From assembly GCA_022385805.1 (NCBI GenBank), contig MU277694.1, positions 93,694 through 157,693 on the forward strand: DNA of 64,000 nt, written 5' to 3'. The position numbers and the translations under genes were made by a program. The stretch comes from Pilatotrama ljubarskyi (Eukaryota > Basidiomycota > Agaricomycetes > Polyporales > Polyporaceae). This document shows, piece by piece, positions 12,486-22,561 of this stretch (position 1 is its first letter; every line of letters starts with the position of its first letter). The notes beneath the pieces were generated by a model that saw only the letters and a program-made list of their open reading frames with translations, did no database searches and was not told where the DNA came from.

Positions 12486-12932
12486 TGTACAAGGACTTCA
12501 CTTGCTGACGCGATGCCCACCTCTCATTGAGACAATTGGGACTGTTTGACTGTTTCTGTGTGGTGGATAATCTATGAGGATAGGATCCGCACCACCCATG
12601 CAATTTAGTGAGTGCCGTATCGCACGGGGGTCGACTGCGAGGCCCCTACCACGCATAGGCTGACCCCTGCTTGACACTGTTGATGACTATCCCTGTGTTG
12701 CCCATGATCTAATATTAACATTTCTGGAGTGTGAAGACGCCATGCCTTTCGAACGGACATCTCGGATGGCCCGAGGTCGAACTGCCAGTGAGCTTCAGCC
12801 ACCAAGCACGTGATCGCGTTGCTTGGAATCGCGGTGTTGGCGCGCGAGCCGCGTGTCTTGCCTTCTGTCCACAACCACACTGCTCAGACTGATCAAAAGT
12901 TATCTAACCAGCTGTATTGCCCAGGAAAAAGG
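12486..12932. other. Intergenic region between F-box gene and HAUS6
   Basis: 447 bases between two co-directional genes. I see no extra gene and no clear element. Confidence 0.5.
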
Positions 12933-15597
12933 ATGGCACCGGCAGAATATAAACTGCCAAATGCGTTATTGATCATACTGCATTTACACCTCCTCGACTT
13001 TCCTCTCCAAGATGCGACAGGGTATGACGAACGCCTCTTCGATCCGGCACGCGGCATGCGCGAGCGGAACAAGGCAATGGAAGATATATCATATTTTCTG
13101 GTTGGGAAGATAGAACGCAGTAGAGAACGTGCCAAGTCCGTGAGTATCTCTCCCGACGAGTTCTCATATCTCAGCTGACGCTGTAGAGATCAGATCTTGC
13201 CGACCTATCCGTGCTTGCAGCCGTCAGATACGACGGCGTTCAGGATCGCACTGGCGAGATACATTGAGGCGATTAGGAACAGCATCGTACATACCTCGCA
13301 TGTAAGCGAGAAGTCCTCGGAGCTGAGGGGGAAGCAGCCAGCTTCTCCTGCTCCCGATGAGACCCCGGCTTGGTGGTGGAAGGACATCGTCGTCCGCAAA
13401 TCCATCCTCGATGAATGCTGTGGTGAACGGTAGGATACCTTATGTATCTCATCAGAAGCCGGACGGGTCGCTGATTCAGGCACTGGCAGATTTGAACGCC
13501 TGATACTAGCATTGTCCAGTCATGCTGTCCTCAAGAACAGCAGCCGGGTGACCTCCACATTGCAGCCTCTGTCCGCACCAAAACATGCGGTTGGTGCTCT
13601 CAACGCACTCTCACCCCCTTCATCTCCGTCATCTGACGTGCTCCTTGCGTACCGACCAGATGTCGGACACGTTGTCCAGAACATACGCTCAATTGCTTGC
13701 AACGGCCCAGAAAGAGCGACTAGAATGGGAACGATCGGCGGCTCGACTCATCCAGAGACAAGCCGATCTGGCTGTAATCCGCGTGGGTGGAGAGCCAGCT
13801 TCTGCTGGTGAAGTTGGGAGGCACCGCCTCTTCTGACTGTCGTTCTCTGTAGGCCAGGCTAGCAGATCCTCAACACGCTTCCTCCTCAAGATACGATTCC
13901 TTGGAGACGACCAGACTGCTGTCTCTGCGCGAGTCGAGGCATCAGGACCTCCTGCGCGGATCTTGGAGAGGCGATGAAGGCCGCAGGGCCCTGCAACTCA
14001 TCAGCAGTCTCGCTGGTCTTCTCGACCCTACATCGTCCTCTTTGGGCGCTGTGACTCTCCTAGGCGAGGAGACAGGGGCTCAATCGTCATCTCAGGTAGA
14101 CCATCGTGTACAGGTATGTTGCTTCGGGTGCCTTGTGTCTCCTGCGCCTCAAAGACCTCTCCCGCTCATTGATGACTGATGACTCCTTCACTTCCAGGTC
14201 ACCTTAGCCTCAGAAACGCCTCCACCGCTACCCATCGCGGCAGCACGTCACCCATCACACCTTCACGCACTCCGCGCACCGCTGTTCCCCGAGGAGAGCA
14301 CCAGACTGTCGTCCACAGGCGAGCAGCAAGGCGCCTATGAAGTACCACACGCAATCTCGGAGCGGCTGCGAGCAATCGGCCAGGTGCATCAATCCCTCCG
14401 GGAGGCGTTAGCAGCTGCGCAAGGCATCCATACGCGGCTACAGCAACGCTTGAAGCGAACAGCTGAGCGCGAGGCGGCAGGAGCACCTTTGGAGGGTTCG
14501 AAGAGGGACCGCGTAGAGCTCGACACAACGCTCTGGGCGCCGAGGGCGGGTGAAGGTGTCAAATTCAAGGTGCATTTCTTCCCTCCCTAATGCTGATCTA
14601 TTGACAACCTGCCCTATCGTGCTTCAGTCGCCCGAGGACGCCACATTTCTCCTTGAGAAATATGGGCTTGAGACGGCATTGGGCGAAAGCGCCATCGAGG
14701 ATCGCATCGCCCAAATTCGCACTGCTGTACTCCCACCATTTGTGGCCGAGCCGATTCTCGAACCGGAGCCCGAACCGGAGCCCTGTCGTCCTACGTCCCG
14801 GCTGCCACAATGGTCGAAGGCTGCGCCAGCTCAACAGCAACAGTCGCAGAAGCGTCCCGTTGCAGCGTCGCTCAAGCATAGCAGCGCGCAGGGTCCCTCC
14901 AAGCTGGTACAACCTGCACGCAAAGTGGTCGCAGCACCGCCGACTGCAGCCGCGCAAGGGAAGGAGAAAGCGAGGGTTGTTTCACGGAGAATGTCCCGAC
15001 GAGCTTCCGCTGCACGCACGAGGCGGTCGACGATGTTCGGCCACCGCGAGGATGCGGATATCCTACGAGTGAGCATCTCCGACTCCATCCCGTATCCAAA
15101 TCGCTTACAGTCCATCACAGATCGTAGCATCGGTCCAAGATCGCTCAGACTCCGAAGACGACAGCGACGAGGAACGCACGGCGGAGATAGGCAAAGGACG
15201 GACGGAGCCTCGCGCAACGCAGCCGCATACCCCGGCACGTCGGAAACAGCAGCCTCAGCTGCTGGGCACGCGCGGGACGCTCCTATCGACCGTGAAGAAG
15301 ACTGCCCCGCGCCAGTCGTACGATATCGACGTGCACGAACGCGCTCCGCACGTCCCGCGCCTGCCAAGTCTCCGGCTGAGCGGTGCTCCGGAGCTGGACG
15401 AAGATGAAGAGAGCGCAGAGGTTCAGGATGATAGAGGAGCAGAAGACGTCGAAGGGGAGGAAATGGAGGAGGCTGTATATGAGGGCAACAGTATGACGCT
15501 GGCAGATATCCTGTTGCATGCGGGGCATCAGGGGAATGCGTCGATGCAGCTGCTGGGTGAAGAGGAGCTGGAAGACGAGGGGTCTGATTGGGAGTGA
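12933..15597 (+). CDS. HAUS6: HAUS augmin-like complex subunit 6
   Basis: Subunit of augmin, which recruits gamma-tubulin to existing spindle microtubules for branching nucleation. Eight exons join in frame: 12933-13139, 13194-13429, 13490-13589, 13660-13782, 13853-14113, 14198-14569, 14628-15068 and 15121-15597 (738 aa). The N-terminal HAUS6 domain shows its conserved pattern: FDPARGMRERNKAMEDISYF, then ILPTYPCLQPSDTTAFRIAL, RYIEAIR and LILALSSHAVLK. A coiled-coil middle follows (YAQLLATAQKERLEWERSAA; ERLRAIGQVHQSLREALAAA). The C-terminal third is low-complexity and acidic (ELDEDEESAEVQDD) and ends GEEELEDEGSDWE. The intron at 13590-13659 uses a less typical GTTGGT donor and is the least certain junction. 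An in-frame GTG at 12810 is a weaker alternative start. It ends tail-to-tail with RPL37. Confidence 0.85.
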
Positions 15598-15988
15598 GCG
15601 TGAACCTGTATTCTATATCGCCATGTGCGGCTACAACTCCGGCCGTCGATTAGGCTCATCCCCAGCCGCTCGTTGTCGTCTATCTGTCCTTCACAGCGCG
15701 ACTCAAGAGAGCCTCGAATTATGAAGAGGTGGATGTTTTCTGCGTGCTGTTGCATTGAGGGTCAAAGATCACACCAGTCAACTTCGAACGCACGACATGT
15801 TATGCATAAAGGAGGCATGGCATAGCTCATGTATTTTGTGCGGTGCGTGGCCGGGCTGGCCGGTCCTCGTGGAGCAGTATACAGGGGGCAAGACATATAC
15901 GGAGGGGACGATGTGATGCGAGACGAAGAGGAACCACCAGCTCGTACGGGACGGTCGATCATGCGAACAGTGCGCGCGCAGACTTCGC
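15598..15988. other. Convergent intergenic region HAUS6 / RPL37
   Basis: 391 bases between two stop codons; presumably both 3' untranslated regions. No gene seen. Confidence 0.6.
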
Positions 15989-16802
15989 TCATGCCTCCGT
16001 GGTCTTCTTGGTGCGCTTGACCGCGCGCGTGTTCTCCCTGATGATGATATCATTGTCAGACGGCATCCTACTTGAAGATAGAATGAGACGCACCTGAAGC
16101 CGTTCTTGAACCGCCGGGAGACGGTCTTCAGGTAGCGCATGCGACCAGTACCGGTCGTCTTTCTGCGCTTGGCCTTCTGGCCCCACTCGTACGACCTCAG
16201 CTTCGCACTGGGGTAGCCGCACTGCGCGCACTCTGCAACACTACGTCAGTGTCCGTAGATTTCGGCTGTGCCCCGCCCCGCGTATGATCGTCGAGTTTTC
16301 CGTGCGAGGGGGCGAGAGTATAGGCCGCGATATTTGAGGGGACGTACCCTTGTGCTGCTTGTGGAAGGCGCGGTTGCCACACCGCCTGCATAGGGTGTGG
16401 GACTTGGTGTGCCGCTTACTGAATTTCGAGGCGAGCTATGAGGATTCTGAAGGTAGCAAGACAGAACGGAGGAGACGTACCCGAAGGAGGTGGTACCTAT
16501 AGGCCGTTACAGAACGCACAAAGCTCGAAGATCAGTCCCTTCGCCATCCATACCAGGGCCGTCACAGCGCACGAACCTTTCGTCTACAGAGAAAACGAGA
16601 TGGTCAGCTTTCGTATCACTACTAGGGAGCGTAACTGTCGAAACACGCCAGAGGGACCCTCCCGCCCAAGGCCCGTCATCCGACCGCATCTCATGCCATC
16701 CACCCCTCCAACTCCTCCAATGCGTCCCGTTCAAACGCAGAGACGCATCTTCGCGACGCCTCTGTCCCTCTAGCGTGCAGCGTACGGGCATGAACTCACC
16801 AT
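15989..16802 (-). CDS. RPL37: 60S ribosomal protein L37 (eL37)
   Basis: Small zinc-binding protein of the large ribosomal subunit. The 94-aa product is built from six exons: 16800-16802 (ATG only), 16577-16583 (7 nt), 16481-16496 (16 nt), 16348-16418, 16094-16232 and 15989-16037. Together they read [38 protein letters not shown], then [56 protein letters not shown]. The zinc ligands are CxxC (CRRC) and CxxC (CAQC). Total coding length of 285 nt divides by three and all introns are GT-AG. The extreme 5' fragmentation is striking: the first three residues and part of the fourth come from three separate exons. Identification is certain. Confidence 0.97.
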
Positions 16803-18929
16803 TGTGTCTTGAACTTGAGGGGGGCCGGGTCGGGTGTCTTGCAGAAAATCGCCTCTATGGACGAGCAGCCACCCCAGTATGGCAACCACGTGGCACTTTA
16901 GACGCTCAAGATGTCGTACCGCTATCGGGCGCTTGGCAATGCCTGCTCTGCTCTCTTGCGCACTCCTCTGCGGCTCATTCTGTTCCTAGGCCTTGTTTCT
17001 AGCTAGAGTTCAAGCTCTCCTTCTGTGCACTTCTGACCCTAATTTTGGCCCATGTTTATGCCTTTTAGGAGCTTTACTGAGCGGCTGTCTGTATCAGTCG
17101 TCACGAGGTGCGAAGCTTGTGTCTACGTCGCACTCTGCTAGTATTGCGCCCTGCCATATTGCATTCCACCAGAGCAAGAGAACTTGTAGCGTCTTTCTAC
17201 TGATAATCCTGGGCCTCGCTTATACAAGCATCTCGAGAGTCGAACATTCGTCAGCATCCCCCAATATTGTTCGCGCCGCCTTATCTGCTGGTATGCGGAT
17301 GGTCCAACCTTAGAATCCGCTTCCAGCTACTGAGGACCAGTGCGGCTGATAGTGCCAGCAATCTGTACTCCTTGTCAAGACACTGTGACATGCAGCCGCC
17401 GCCAGTCTGAGCCAGTGGTGCCAGGCCCGTTCACGACATAAGTTATCTGTGTACTCCCGGCGCCAACTGAGCCTGTCCCCTTGAGAAATGGATCTTCCGG
17501 ACCAGATGCTCGTATATGCCGTGTCTACAAATATCTTTCCGGCCTCTACTGACCGGAAGGGTACCTGTCGAGCTTAGCTCGCACTTCAAGCGTCGAATAA
17601 CGCCACCGTGCTACTCAAGAGGACTGAACATGCTTTCTGCTGAGGATGCCGTGATGCACTGGCGGTGTCCTTGGCATGAAACTGTCTTCTTATGTCTCGT
17701 TTACGAACCATATGCATCTTGCGTGACTACCCCACCTGCCTGCTGTATGATCATGGGTTCTGGCGGAACACTGATGGTTCCCTGAACGATGAATTGGCGT
17801 GCATTCGTTTCTATAGGTTTCACCTTCTCGTATGGGACGGATATCCTCGTGCGGGATTTCTGCACGCACGGTGCGCGCGATATTCACAGAGATGAGACTT
17901 TCGAGTGCGGCTCAGACAAGACAAGGGGGATAAGGGTGTTGTTATCTGGGCGGGAACAAAGCAGATTACGAAATCCCAGCCGCGCGCCTCGATCTGCCCT
18001 GAGCTCGCGCTTGGAAATGCTTCCACGGCCTTGGGCCTGGACACACGCGATTGGTTGATCGGGCGGCGTTCGTCATGATGCGGGGAAATTGTGCAGATTG
18101 GCCATTGCAACTCTGACAACGACGGAGCGCGCGACACGCGTCGCAGCGGGTGGGGACCCCGAACGCCAGGATATGTCCTCAGACCTTTACAGCAAAGCAG
18201 AGATACTACAGCACAAACGCATGAGTCGTCTTCCGAGCATAGGCTCCATACCCAGGTATCTATTCGGAGACGCCCTAAATGCGGATGCCGAGACTGGGAA
18301 GAGACCGACGCTCTGGCCCCGCCAACGGAAGCGGTGCATGCAACAGAGGTGTGGAGACAGATAAGATCTGCCCTCTGCCGAAACGAGTGTCACCGTGATC
18401 ACCTCTCCGCTCCGGAGCATCCAACCGTGCAACACTGGCCATCTCCGTTTCCGCAATGGCACAACGCGTGCTTATCAGCCAGAAGACCTGCTGGAGTGCG
18501 CAGACGGAGCACGACAGAAGCAGACCAAGCTGAGCATCGTCGGGGAAACGGATGTGCTGGGAGTCCAGAGTTAACGCCGAGAAGCGGATAAGATAAAGAT
18601 AAACAGCAGACGCGCGCTGTAATCTTGGTGATAGACGCCGATGCACACTGCCTCCTAATGAACGCGCTGTGATTGGCTGGGGATGCGAGAGATGTGCGTT
18701 ATCAGCCATTTTATCAAGAGACGGGTCCATCCTCCTGACTTTTTGCCTCTTTGCCTTCATCGCTCCCCGTCCGTCTGCTCGTCCAGCTCACCGCTGTCGT
18801 CGTCGTATCCTCCGTCCTCGACGTCCTCTGCGACGTACACCGCGTCGTCTTTCTCCTAGGCGCCGTACTTGAACCTGCCTTACTAATCCTCTCCGGCGAC
18901 ATTACTTTCTCGTAATCTCATCTCGTATA
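16803..18929. promoter_or_regulatory. Divergent region RPL37 / GATA factor with clustered GATA motifs
   Basis: About 2.1 kb between the RPL37 start (minus) and the GATA-factor start (plus). No convincing gene on either strand. The GATA-factor-proximal 600 bases hold repeated HGATAR-type motifs: GATAAG at 18360-18365, TTATC at 18472-18476, three spaced GATA cores at 18587-18602, TTATC at 18699-18703 and TTATC at 18711-18715. An ATTGG (CCAAT reverse) lies at about 18672. Binding is inferred, not shown. Confidence 0.55.
18587..18602 (+). promoter_or_regulatory. Triple GATA motif upstream of the GATA factor
   Basis: Three GATA cores follow one another within 16 bases (cores at 18587, 18592 and 18598), about 330 bases before the start codon. 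Such spacing would allow a two-finger GATA factor to contact neighbouring sites, fitting autoregulation. Inference only. Confidence 0.5.
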
Positions 18930-21900
18930 ATGGCCCCAGTCGTGCTGGAGTCTCCCGTCATGAACATGCACAATCCCGCGCTTTCGCCCATGTCGAGGTT
19001 ACAGTTCAACGGACACATACACACGCCGCCAGCGTCCGATCACTCCAGGAATGACGAGGCTTCTCCTCTCACCACCACTGCCCCTCTTCCGCCCATACAA
19101 GGCCGGAACGCGAACTCGCCCTTCCCCCTCGACCCGGCGTTGAGAGAGCGCAATGCGGAGAACGTCGACCCCGCCGGGAACCAGAGCAATCCGTCCGCTA
19201 ACTCCGAGTTGGCTTGTACCAATTGCGGGACCGTCACCACCCCCCAGTGGAGACGCGGTGATGACGGCAAGTCGATCTGCAATGCTTGTGGTGAGTACCA
19301 TCTTCCTTCTGTGACGGACTCATCTGCGGTGGAGCGTAGCGTAGGCGCTGTAGGTTCATCTCTGACCTGGGTCTGGGGACGGAGCGGTCACCCCTCCTCC
19401 GCCACGTGTCCTGCGCGTTCGTTCGTGGCCTCGGAGGTAATCATATCGACTCCTCGCCGCATCTACGCGTCGAGCGCATGTGTCGTGTTCAGCATGCGGA
19501 TACCGCTCATCCTGCGCACTGTGTCATGTTTCGCGCCCTATCACGAAGCGCGTACAGCTAGGGGGCCGCTGGGTTCACCGTTTGCGGATGGGACGCCTCC
19601 CTCATCAGCCCTACTCCGTCTGGGCTATTCTTCCTGCGATGTGCCTGCACTCTGGCTCATGTTTCGCTGCTTGCTATCATAATACCATCGTCTGTTCCAA
19701 TGCCCTGTTGACTTATCGCCGCCCTCTCTCTAGGTCTCTACTACAGGACAAAGCACGTCCCTCGTCCCCTGTCGCTCGGTCGCACCTCGACTACACAATC
19801 AGCGACACATCCGAACGCGAAGCCATCCGTTCCTCCTAGTCCTTTCCAGTCACCAGCTCCAGTCCAAGCAGGGACACAGGATCCCAACCGTCGCCATACA
19901 GCGTCTCCTCCCTCCATGCCCACTCCGGCAGCCTCTCCTTCGCTCCAACAAGCCAGAGCTCAGCCCAGCGATGGAAATGCGCCCAAGGCACCTGTCCAGA
20001 AGCACCACGGCGGGACATGCCCGGGTGACGGCCGCTGCGATGGCACCGGAGGCACGTCCGCTTGCAATGGCTGTCCCACTTATAACAACGCCATCCAAGC
20101 AGGATTGCTCGAGCCTGCAAACGGACAGGTTCCGCAGAATGTCAACGGTGCCGCCCCTGGTGCAAATACTGCAACCGATCAGGCAGCAGAGACGTCTGGT
20201 GCGGACTCGTCCCCGGTCATAAGTGCGCAGACCCCGGGCAACAGTCGGTCGAGGGTACGGAGCGCGGTGGGTGCGCTGAGCTGCGCTAATTGCGGCACGA
20301 GTACGACCCCGCTGTGGCGGAGAGACGACGTCGGGAACAACATCTGTAACGCTTGTGGTACGTGTCCGTTTCATTCCCGTATCGCGACTGGCACGACGGG
20401 GGCTTTGTCCTCGCCCTGGTCCGGTGCCTGTAACGCGGGCGCTTGGACTATGGCGAGTGACAGATATGGCATGGTCGCCTATCTGGGTTTGATATCTTAT
20501 CAGATAAGGTGTGGGCACCCGACCGCTCATTGGACAAGTGCGTCGGCTATGGGTTGTGTCGTGAGTCCCCGCATCGTCGCAGGTGATCGTTCCGCCCCGA
20601 AAGAATGGTTGTGCATGGTCAGTGGGGAGCGCCCCGTTAGAGCGGGCTTGGTGACAGCGAGTGGGATGCGCGGGCGCCCGAGCAATCGCACCTTCGTCAT
20701 TCCCCGTCGTGCTCGATTTTTTTCTCCCTTTCGTCTGAGCGCCCTAGACCCTCTGGCTGACCGCGACTTCTCTCTTCTTTCCTGCCTTTCTGTCGACCTG
20801 GCGAACAGGTCTCTATTTCAAGCTGCACGGCACGCACCGCCCGAACTCCATGAAGAAGACCGTCATCAAGCGGAGGAAGCGCGTCCCTGCAGCCCCCGGC
20901 GCTCCGGGTTCTCCCAGCCAGCACGATCGCATGACCGACCAAGCCGCCGCCGAGGTGCTCGCCAGCGTAGGCCGCGCCGTGCCATCCGGCTCGACAGGTG
21001 CACAGGAGGACAGCGAGGAGGAACCGCCGAAGAAACGGTCGCGTCGTCCGCGTGCATCCAAGGCGAGGGAGAAGGACGCGGAGGGGATGGACGTGGACGA
21101 TGAGGAGGAGGACGAAGGCAGGCCGAAGAGGGCGCGCCGTTCCACTGGTGGACGCGGAGGGGGTAGAGGGTCCCGGGAGAGCAGCAACATGACACAGGCG
21201 GGACAGTGGGGGGAACAGATGATGCAGGGTATGGGCGACCCTCAGATGCTGGAGCACCGTCCGGGCAGCGCAGGCCAAGAACACAGCTACGGTGCTGGCG
21301 CCCCGCGCGGGAACCCCTTCCCACCGCCGCATCCCAACCAGGCGCTGCCTGGGCTCATCGCCGCGCTCGGCCCCGAGGTGGTGACGAGCCTCATGAACTC
21401 GCAGTATCCCGGCGTGCCCGCGCCCCATCCGAGCTACTTGCGCTCCGGGTCCGCGGGCGGGAACGTCGCGGTTGGCCCAGGCGGTGTACCGAGCAGGACG
21501 CACTCGCCGCTCGCCGGCCATCCGATGAACGCCCCGCCGCCCCCGGGCGCGCACTACGCCATCCCGCCGCCATTACACGTCCCCACCCACGCGCCCCCAC
21601 CTCAGTTCCCTGGGCCTGTTGGCCCGTCCTTTTACCACGCCGGGGGTGCGGTAGCTGCCGCGCCGCCCGCTGCGCTGGAGGGCCCGCCGCATGTGCCGAG
21701 CGTGGCCGAGCTGGACCACCATTATCGGGAGCTGGCGGAGCAGCGGAGGCGGTTAGAGGAGATGCTGGAGAGGACGGATAGGATGATGGCGGGGGTGAAG
21801 AGGGGGCTGGACGAGATGCGGGCTGCATCGAGCGGTGCGCCGTCTCAGTCTCAGGAGTCTCAGCAGCAGCAACAATCGCCGAAGCAGGAACAGCAGCAGG

Positions 21901-22073
21901 GTCAGCAGGCGAAGTCGCCTCAGGTGGGACAGTCGCAACAGCAACAGGGCGAAGGCTCCTCCGCTGCTCCCGCCCCCGCGGTACCTCTGGCGAGACAGGA
22001 GAAGAGCAATAGGGAGGGCGCCCCCGTATGGCACGTCGCGCCGCCCGCCCCGCAAGGAGGTGCACGCGATTGA
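18930..22073 (+). CDS. Two-finger GATA transcription factor, SREA/Urbs1-type iron regulator
   Basis: Likely repressor of siderophore and iron-uptake genes under iron sufficiency. Exons 18930-19290, 19734-20357 and 20819-equivalent acceptor at 20808 (third exon 20809-22073) join in frame to 749 aa. Finger 1 is [14 protein letters not shown]...[16 protein letters not shown], split by intron 1. Between the fingers lies a Cys-rich block, [12 protein letters not shown] then [10 protein letters not shown], the hallmark of the SREA/Urbs1/SRE1 family and thought to sense iron. Finger 2 is [16 protein letters not shown]...[16 protein letters not shown], followed by a basic tail ([10 protein letters not shown]). 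The remainder is low-complexity: acidic patch and NLS-like KKRSRRPR, Pro-rich, a short coiled coil ([20 protein letters not shown]), then Gln-rich. Both introns fall at the same place, inside CNAC-G of each finger, suggesting finger duplication with its intron. The family call is strong; the iron role is by homology. Confidence 0.92.
20496..20508 (+). promoter_or_regulatory. Paired GATA site inside intron 2 of the GATA gene
   Basis: Inside the intron the bases read CTTATCAGATAAG, an inverted pair of GATA motifs around one central A. Bases 20499-20507 match ATCWGATAA, the extended site reported for SREA-type iron regulators. Its position within the gene of such a factor suggests a self-binding site. 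Function is inferred. Confidence 0.55.
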
Positions 22074-22561
22074 GCGATAGGCCCGGTATGGTATGCTGGT
22101 GCAGTGTTACTTATGGACATATGCAAAACGCGCCTTCCTCTCCCATACCTCTCCCCCACTCGGTTTTTCTCGCCTCCTCGGTGTTATGGTTGCTCGTTCC
22201 TCCGGCTCTGAAGTTGCGGACTGTTGTGCGTCGGATATTGTATAGGCGTGTGTCTGCTGGTCTTCGACTGTCTATTATGCGTGTATGTATATGGCCGTGG
22301 TAGCATATAGCATTTTATTCCTCGCTCAAGTTGCCGGCTGAAGGAACGTCGGCGGAGGCGCAGAGGGCGTGGGAGAGCGTGGGAGGGAGACGGGCGCTTC
22401 GATAAGATTGAATTGGACACGTGAAAGCGATCGCGTGGAGAAATTCATGTGCTTTCTGCTCGCTCAGTCTCGCTTCCCCAAACTCTCGACATCTCCTCTC
22501 GAGCTCGCCGCCGTCCCTCCTTGTCTCCTCCGCCCATCCGTCGCCCCGCACGTCGTCCGCC
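22074..22561. other. Intergenic region GATA factor / OPI1
   Basis: 488 bases between co-directional genes. CT-rich stretches at about 22460-22560 precede the OPI1 start, typical of fungal promoters. No extra gene seen. Confidence 0.5.
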
